Shown piece by piece: positions 37,301 to 46,300 of a stretch of DNA of 64,000 nucleotides (within the stretch, counting starts at the first letter, position 1; every line of letters begins with the position of its first letter). Under the pieces are notes generated by a model. That model searched no databases. It was not told where the DNA came from and saw nothing but the letters and a program-made list of their open reading frames with translations. Origin of the DNA: Amphiura filiformis (taxonomy: Eukaryota > Echinodermata > Ophiuroidea > Amphilepidida > Amphiuridae); the NCBI RefSeq assembly GCF_039555335.1, contig NC_092629.1, positions 4,173,912 through 4,237,911 of the forward strand. The letters run 5' to 3'. A program made the translations under genes and the position numbers.

Positions 37301-40300
37301 ATGGAGTCAAGTTCTGCTGTGAACATAAAGATTTGCAGGAAAGGTGACGTCAGTCAGGAAGGAAGTGTTGGTATGTATACGTATGCGACACATGTATGGT
37401 ATCCCTTTTTCTGACACATACCCCTTTACTTTGACATCTAAAACATGTAAATAAAATCGACATCGTTTAAACATTTAAAATATCCTTCCAGACGAGGCTT
37501 GCGTATTACAACTATAATAATTGAAGACAATGAAATAATTTGATATTTTGTGCCCAGTTTTAACGACATCTAATGTAGATGCTAAAGCCGCAAATGATTA
37601 TAGTATCGTCAACCAACGTGTCAGCTTCACACCTAATGAGCTCTGTAAAATTCAAGAAGTGGCAATTGTGGATGACGAGCTGCTAGAACCAACAGAATGC
37701 TTCCAAGTATCACTGTCTCAGCCAATAGGCGGCTTGCTATGCACACACAACAGTGCTACTGTCAATATCAAAGATGACGACTGTAAGTTTCATGTTTCTG
37801 TGTTTATTTTCAATCATCATACTATTGTATCCGATCATACGCTATCATCAAACATCTTGAATGGTCAACTGTAATCCATATGTTAATTAGTGATTCACTC
37901 ATTAATCATGTTAAGGGCTCTGGGAACAACTTCTGCACAGTATTTTTTGTGTGATATGAGACCACTTCAGACTTATCGAATTGTATTCTGAATACGAGGA
38001 ATGCCCTTCTGATATAAAATAATTTTGATTTTTTTTTTTTAATTGGCGACTATGGCAAAATATTAAAAATTAGTATCTTTCATATTCAACAGTCCTCGAA
38101 GTAAAATTTATCAATCTAATGATATGTACTTACAGTGTATGGGGAGGAAAAGCCGACGATCATTTGAAATTTCGTATTGAAGATTTTTTCCCAAAAACCT
38201 CAATTAGGTGTTTTTGGAAAAAATCTTCCCAGCTGCATACACTTTAATTATATATCATTAGATTTATAAATTTTACTTTGAGGACTGTTAAATGTCAAAA
38301 ATATCAATTTTTAAAAAATTGCCATAAAATTTGTATTCTTAGCGTTCATGTCCCACAAAAATACTGTGCAAACGTTGTAACATAGTTAATGAGAACCTTA
38401 ATTAACATAATATATTCTTGTTTTAGACTGGCACGAAAAGTCACGACTTAATGTAATGTGTTGATGTATGTGTAAAAGGTGATTTGCTAATGCATTCCTC
38501 GACTCCAATTATACCACCACGTGTTTGCTAAAAGGCTCCTTGCAACATCATTAGGCAAGGAATCCGAAATATATTAACTTTTTTTTTAATAATGTTGAAT
38601 TATATGTGCTAAAATTCTATTACTACAATACCTTATCATAATTACAAAGCATCCGATTGGCGTGCTCAAAAGGCCAGTATGCATATTTGTCGAAAGAATC
38701 ATGCTCACTAATATACACATACCAAATGCAACCCCAGCCTCTCGGTACCCGGAGATGGCCGGGTCGTGGACCGGGGATGTTGGGTTTAAAAGTTCAAGTC
38801 CCGGGTAAACACTTGACCAGACCCGGACCCTCCCAGGGACTAATATCCGATACAAACCGATGCAAACCACAGGTGTTCCACGGCCCAAGTTCCCGGGCCT
38901 GGGCATCGGATTATAGGCCTATTTAGATCGTTTGGTTATCATATCGCGGTGATCTTGACATGCGGGTTCAAAATGTATGTCTTGCATGGAGTGAATTTCT
39001 GAGGTTTCGCCGCCAAAAGCATAAACTAGGGCAGATCTCGTAAGCTAATATACTGTAAATCATCCGGTTGTTAAATTATATGATAGTATATGATGTGGGG
39101 CCGAGCACTGATGAAGACCTCAGTATCGATGGATTTAGATGTTTTGCTGACATGCAACTTTTGCCATGTTCAAAGACTTATGTCTGACACGTCGTTTATT
39201 TTATAGGCCTATAATGGTCTAACAGCATGCATCCAACACTCCACTTTTATAATGCACTTTTCATACTTTACAGTGGCAAGGGGGACGGTATAAAAGAGGG
39301 CGTCCCTCTAATTATACATGCTTGTTTGTTTGTTTTAAAAAATTTTACGAGGCATGAAGGGTCGAAAATGCTGGGAATAAACCGGGAATATCGTATATTG
39401 ATAGGGCCTACATGTAGGCCGACATGATTAAAGGAAACCATAGATAAATCAACGGCATTACATCTATCCAGGATACGGTGGTGGCAAATGTTCGATCTTT
39501 GCAGCACATTAATATTATAGGTCTACATAAGATTTTTTGATGTCAATCGAAAATCCAACTTCAATTATGAGGCTATTCTGTACCCAGGGGCCGGGGATGA
39601 ATTTGCAGGTGCATTAATATGTATCTGGTTTACAAATTACACAGTTAATATCATGACTGATCACTTTCAGATTGCTTCTCCCTCGACAACTGGTATTACA
39701 GCGCCCCAGAATCTGATGAGCCGTTTATCATCGGCGTTGTTAAGTGGGGCTTTTATGGAGACCCGTCAATCGTTGTTAGTAAGTGCATTTTCCATAATTC
39801 TAAACCTTAAATCACTTGCTAGAATCAAGATAATTTGGTTCGCTGTAATCCATTGTAGGCCTATAATATCTGTGTCATTCTCGGACAACGGTGATTAATA
39901 GGGATGTTAGAGCGCGTAGCATGAGGCCGAACAACGCGTGTTAACTGGAAAGAAATTTCATGGGAAAATAACCAACATGCCTTTCAGAAAGGCTAGTGTC
40001 ACAAATAAAAGATACACATTTCCCTTTAATATGGTCGCGTATCCCATTTTGAGGAAAAGGTTAAGCATAATGAAGGACATACATTTGCCAGTAAACGTTT
40101 GCCAATATGGCGGTTGCCCCTATTGAGACAAATATTAACCATGTCCTACGAAGGGGGATGTATTTTATCCGGCATATTAAGGAATCGGATAGCGACGTTT
40201 GTACAGTATTTTTGTGGGACATGAGAGCCCATCACACATATCGAATAACATTCTGAATACGAGGAATGTCCTTCTGATATCAACTTTTTTAAAGGTTATA

Positions 40301-43300
40301 CAATGGATTTTTCAAGGCTTGATTAGTGATTACAGAGGGCGTAAGTTAATAATAGAAACCGCCATGCAGAAAAAAATGAACTCGAACGTACTTGGTGTAT
40401 CAATCCACATGCACAATGACCACGAACCTATGAAACCGTGGTAGTCATCCTATGTTGCAGGGATAGGGAGGGGGCAACCATGATATGGGCTGCCGGGGGG
40501 CAGCCGGTTTTCTGCAATTTTCCTATGGTATTTTCTAAATTTTCAATTGTTTTAATATTATCCTCAGATGATATCTGTCGTGAAATAAATCAATGCTGCT
40601 AAAGGCTATAATAGGCCTAGTATGCCTACCCTGATTATGCAATATATATGACATATTGATCTTGTGAACATGGTGCGTAAAAAGGCTTTAAACGAAGGAT
40701 TTTCAAATTTATTCTAAAAAATTGTATAAACATACAAAAAAATGTTAAGCTACATCCAATGCACCAACATTTCATTCGCTGCGATATTTAATTACTGAGA
40801 AAACTCTGTTTTAGAGAACAACTTTATACGTCTTTTATACGTTTTTTTATACGCTTCGTTGGGTAACCTTAATTCGCGATATCATACAAAATTATTAAAA
40901 ACTAATATTTGTGGTATTTAACAGACCTCGAAGTGTAATTTATAAACCTAACGATATGTACTCAAAGTGTATTTCATGAAAATTTTGACCTTTAGTATTG
41001 AAAAAATGATAGGACAAAATCTTTAATTGATGGTCGGCTTTTCCTCCCAGCTACATACACTTTAAGTATATACATATAATAAGATTTATACAATTTACTT
41101 CGAGGACCTTTAAATTTCGAAAATATATTATTCAACCAAAATATTCTGCTTGAAATTAGCTTTAAAATGATGTATATCATGTCTATAGTACTTGGCATTT
41201 AAAGGGGGGTAACCCTATCGGTTTAGGATATGGATTCTCTTCAAACTTACACACAATGTCAAATATTGTCCCCTTTATCAATCTATGTGAGAAAACGGGA
41301 ACAATTTCAGCATAAATGTGAATAATTAGCATATTAGCAAGCCAATACACTGGTACGCGTCCCGGTACGCGTGCATTGCATTCTGGTCAGGCATCTCGAA
41401 ACAACGCCCGAGCGCATGTCCCGGTGGAAACAGGAAGTGTTCGCCTTGGTACTGAAAACCGGCTCGCCCCTGTACACTCTTTATACCCTCTATTCATACT
41501 GATTAATCTTAAAAAACATTACATATCACTGCGCTCATTATCATTCTTGACAAGATAGCCCATGCTGTATTTACTTCGCTTAATTATTTCTTTATTTTTA
41601 GCTATATGATGCACATTTTCACATATTTATGATTTTTCTTGTTTTTTTTTTTAACTAATTTTTTAATGGGGGAGGTGCTCTCATAATTTTTTTTTATTCC
41701 TCGTATCATGCTTGACAATATAGGTTATGTTTCCTTATTTATTTCGCCTCTTATGTATTTCTTTATTTTTGTTTTTTGTTTTAAATCATTATAGCGCCAT
41801 CTATAGTTTGACATTAGGGGCCTATTTGATGTATTTTTGCGGACGAATTGGTACTGGGGTGAAGTCTTCCGAATCTATTCCGATTTCATTCTATGACTAC
41901 CCAAAACTCCCGTGTCGTGTAAAATGCGAACAACTGGTATACCTGTAAAAACCGCTGTGTTTCATGATTTCTCCGGAAATACATTGACTTGGAGCGGCAA
42001 ATTTCAGGATAGTAATGAGAAAAATAGTATCTATTATGTGATACCAAAACCTCATCAACAATGAAAAAAATCGGGGGATGATGCTGTCGATCGGGTTACG
42101 GACCTTTAAGTAGTGAAAAATCAATAAAACAGTCAATAAATCCTTTGTTTCCTATTGTTTATTGTTAAGTTCAATGGAGCATATCTCAATAGTGGCACTG
42201 GCGACATCCGGGCTCAGTTTGTGGTGGATGGTCACATATTGCCCCGACTTTCATATAATTTGCAATTTTAATACTAAAGAAAGCCAGTAAATGTTGTTGT
42301 ATAATTCCTTTAACCTTCTCCAAAGCTCAAATATAAATAAACCATTGTAGAATAGAATGTGAAACGTAATGGAGCGTTGCCACTTTTCCTTTGATATAAG
42401 CGCTGATATAACTGCTGTGCAATCCTATAATTGCAGCTTTTCAGACCAATGAAGGCTCGGCAGAAGAGAATGTAGATTTCACTAGCGTAATGGTATCTCT
42501 AGAGTTCCAAGCGGATAAGAGAGTAATGTACGTGCCGCTTACTGTTAATCCGGACGGCGAGTATGAAACTCGGGAGCAGTTTACCGTGCGCATCAGTGCT
42601 GCAGATCCGAGCCGCATTTGCGAGCCATCAACCGCCACTGTAGTCATCGTGAGTTCTGACTGTAAGTTTGCAAAAATCCGCTTCGTACATGTACGGGTAA
42701 AGTTTGTAACACGGTTAACGATGAATTTTCAAATCATAAACCTAAACCTGATCATGTTGTAACAATTATTTACTGTCATGTGCAGAAGCTAATTGTTATA
42801 AGTTGATACCACATTTGCTCTAAATTTATACCTGTATTTGAAATTTGTTACTCCGTGTTTTTATGTCTCTGACAAAGACTTTGGGTGGGCATACAATATT
42901 AGTGCACATAACACATTACTACTCTGCACAAGCAGTTGTATATCGTTCCTACAAACGCTACCATCAATTTGAAGGACTCAAAGAAACTGACAAGACAACT
43001 AGAGGGCTGAAAAAGCCATCTGGATACGCCAAAAACCCTCTAAACAAGTTCAAGGGCCTATTCACCCAGTAACATCTCTGAGTAACTCACCACGCCCAAA
43101 TATGAGTTTAACATCTTCATTATTTTGGAATTGTACCAAATTATGTTAATAGTTGAATCTAGCATTTCAAAAGAACTTATTGAAATATCTGAATGATAAT
43201 ATTATCTTTTGATATTTTGCCTTCGTTTTTTATGCTATCAGTAGTTTTGTTTTCGTGTTACTGTTTTTTTTTCAGCGTTGCAGACAACGTGTGAAGGAGG

Positions 43301-46300
43301 TAGGTATTTTCTTTTACCATATTAAAAAACACAATTCAGTTGGCTTGAGCGTTATCCAACACCTCGTGGGTATTTGATAAGTACCAGATCATTAAAAGGT
43401 GATTTTAGATGCGAATTGAGTAATGTGTAAAGCTGTAATATTGTAATAAACTGTTATAAACTGCAATAATTTGTAAAGAATTATCGAGGTTATATTTAGT
43501 TGTATATATTAACTCCATGAATTATTATATTTATAGGGACATGTCCCAATAGCTACTGCTTAAACGGAGGATCATGTATAAATAGAGACAACTATTGTGA
43601 ATGCCAGTAAGTACTACTATGAAATGCACTTATTATACCCATGTAGCAAACCTTTCAATGAGACAGGTTGGCAAGAATACGTTTTTTCGTCTGTTTCAGA
43701 TGCGTTTATCAACTCCGTACAACTCAACACTGTGTGTGCAGCGATATACATTACGGTTCGTTTTATGAAATGAAACCAACTCTTTCCACCACATTATTTG
43801 ATCACGACCTATATAGTACACATTCCCACAATAAACTACATATTTATATTCTTGAGGAAAAAATAGGCTTAATTTAAACATATGATACTCTCCATAAAAG
43901 TGATGAAAATCAAATTCTAAAGCACATTATTATTATTGAACAAATCTGTAATTGTTTTGTTATCTAGATGTTCTGTAGTATTTGAAGGCCTTCGATGTGA
44001 GACACGAGTTACTACAGGTATGTTGATATTGTTCTGCTGAAATGTTGAGGCGTCTGAGTGTGAGACTTTTAATAGAATATTTTATCACATGGCTGTCATT
44101 GTCATTGAGGTATAGGACTTTTTTTTTATTAAAGAATTACTATTACTAACTTGAAGGTTATAATGCCCTTGACGGTCACAATCTCCATAAAACTACGTGT
44201 AAACACCAATTATATATAAAAATAGCCCAAATTTGACATAAAGTAAGATGTATAATAGATTCTACAAAAGTAATGTTATGTAAGTGATGTCGTGGCAGCT
44301 CGTCACAATTCATTTAAACATGAAAATGACAACCATATGTGCCTAATTAACACTCCCTGCACAACTAACTCATCATACCTATAAAACATCTACATCCACC
44401 CACACCTATTTATATACACACAACTCCGGGCGTAGCCAGCTTTCTTGATAGGAGTGGGGAAAATCAAACATTTCGGGGGCAAAAACGAAAAATATTTACC
44501 GGATACAAAGTTTTGACGCAATATTTGTGGTGGGATATATATAATACATGCAACATGTATAACGGTTTGTTAGAGAGACTGCACAAGTCTTACAGCTTCC
44601 AAAAAAGTCTTTGTTGGGACAATGTGCAATGTTTGGACAATAGGTGGCCAGCCAGCGATAAATAGTTCGAAATATTTTTTGTTAAAATAAACATACGAAT
44701 AAAAAGAAATTTAACATTTAAATAGAATAGGACAAAGTTCCAGCACGGCACAACCCTGTCGTATACCCACCCTCGACAGAATGCTTGATACTTTAATCCA
44801 TGCTTTCTAAAGCCAAATTAGTAGTACATTCATGACATTGAAACGTTTCAATAAGTTATATGAGAGCCTAATTACTAATTACGTAGTAAATACTAACAAT
44901 AACAACAATACTACTAATAATAACCATAATAACCATAATAAAACGATACGATAATAACTTAAATGTCTGTAGGGAAAATATGAGGGTCATTCAAAAAGTT
45001 CTACCTCCATCATCACTTCACTGTTATCTTACGTGCCAGGATAATGCAATTACCCATGTTTATGCTCTAAAATCTTGGCTACAAAATAAATGTTATTTGA
45101 TAAAACTGTGATTTATAGTTGTTAAGAAGTAGAATCGACCCTTTGCCATAGGTTGTTGACTTCGATCGGGTCAGCACTTGTTGATTCATAATTTAAAATC
45201 TGTCTGTCTGTCTGTCTGTTTGTCTGTCCGGCTATGTGTGCGCTGTTTACCGGGTAGTTTTAAAGGTCATCGGAGATCAATGTCAAAGGTCAAAATTAAA
45301 TCGAGGTCAACCGAGGTCAAAAGTCGTTAAGGAGGGGTCAAATTTCAAAATTTGTCCGATCGGGCTCAAATTTGGTGGGTGGAATCCTTCGTATGAGGGG
45401 AACATGACAAACATTACATGGAGGTCATCCGATGTCAAAGGTCATGGATTTCAAACTTTGTCCTATCGGGCTTAAACTTGGTGGGTGGTATCCTTCGTAT
45501 ATGAGGGGAGCATGAAAAAATTACATCGAGGTCATCCGAGGTCACAGGTCATCTGGGATCACAATGTCAAACTTCGCCCAATCTGGCTAAAAGTATTCTT
45601 TATATCACGGGAGCATGAACAAAATCAAACCGAGGTCACTCGACGTCAAAGGTATATATGGGGTCAAATGTTAGAGTATGCCCAATTGGGCTTAAACATG
45701 GTAAAAAGAATCATTGATATGTCAGGCACATGTCATAAAGTCAAAAAGCGTCATCAGGGGTCAAGCAGTATCTCTATCATGCACCTGGTGCCCTAATAGC
45801 TACAGGGCCATTACAGCTGCAGGTGCACTAGTTATTGTAAACAATCACAATCATGACGTATAAGTCTTCATTTGCATTTCAAACGCACATTTTTTGGGGA
45901 AATGTCAACGAATTACATTTAGGCGGGAAAGCTTCTATATTAATACACACTTATTTAGATTAAAAAAAACTTGAATTGCAAGTGTGTCGCCACACGGAGC
46001 GACAGTTTCAACAAACAAAGATTTTGATCCAGAGTTCCGTGTTATAGCAATTGTGGTGAAAGTAAAGTAAACCATTATTTTATTAGAGTGACCTTTCTTT
46101 TGTTCAATGACAGGTCTTTCTGGTGGTGACATTGCCGGTATTGTTGTTGGCGCCATTGTGGGGTTTGTCCCCGGGGGGGCCACTCAAATATGACAGTGTA
46201 CGCATGCGTGACCAAATTTTTTTCAAACACCCCCTAAACGAGTTTTACCCTACCAGCAAATTTAGCCCTTAATAAGGTAATTTAGTGTAGAATTTACCCC

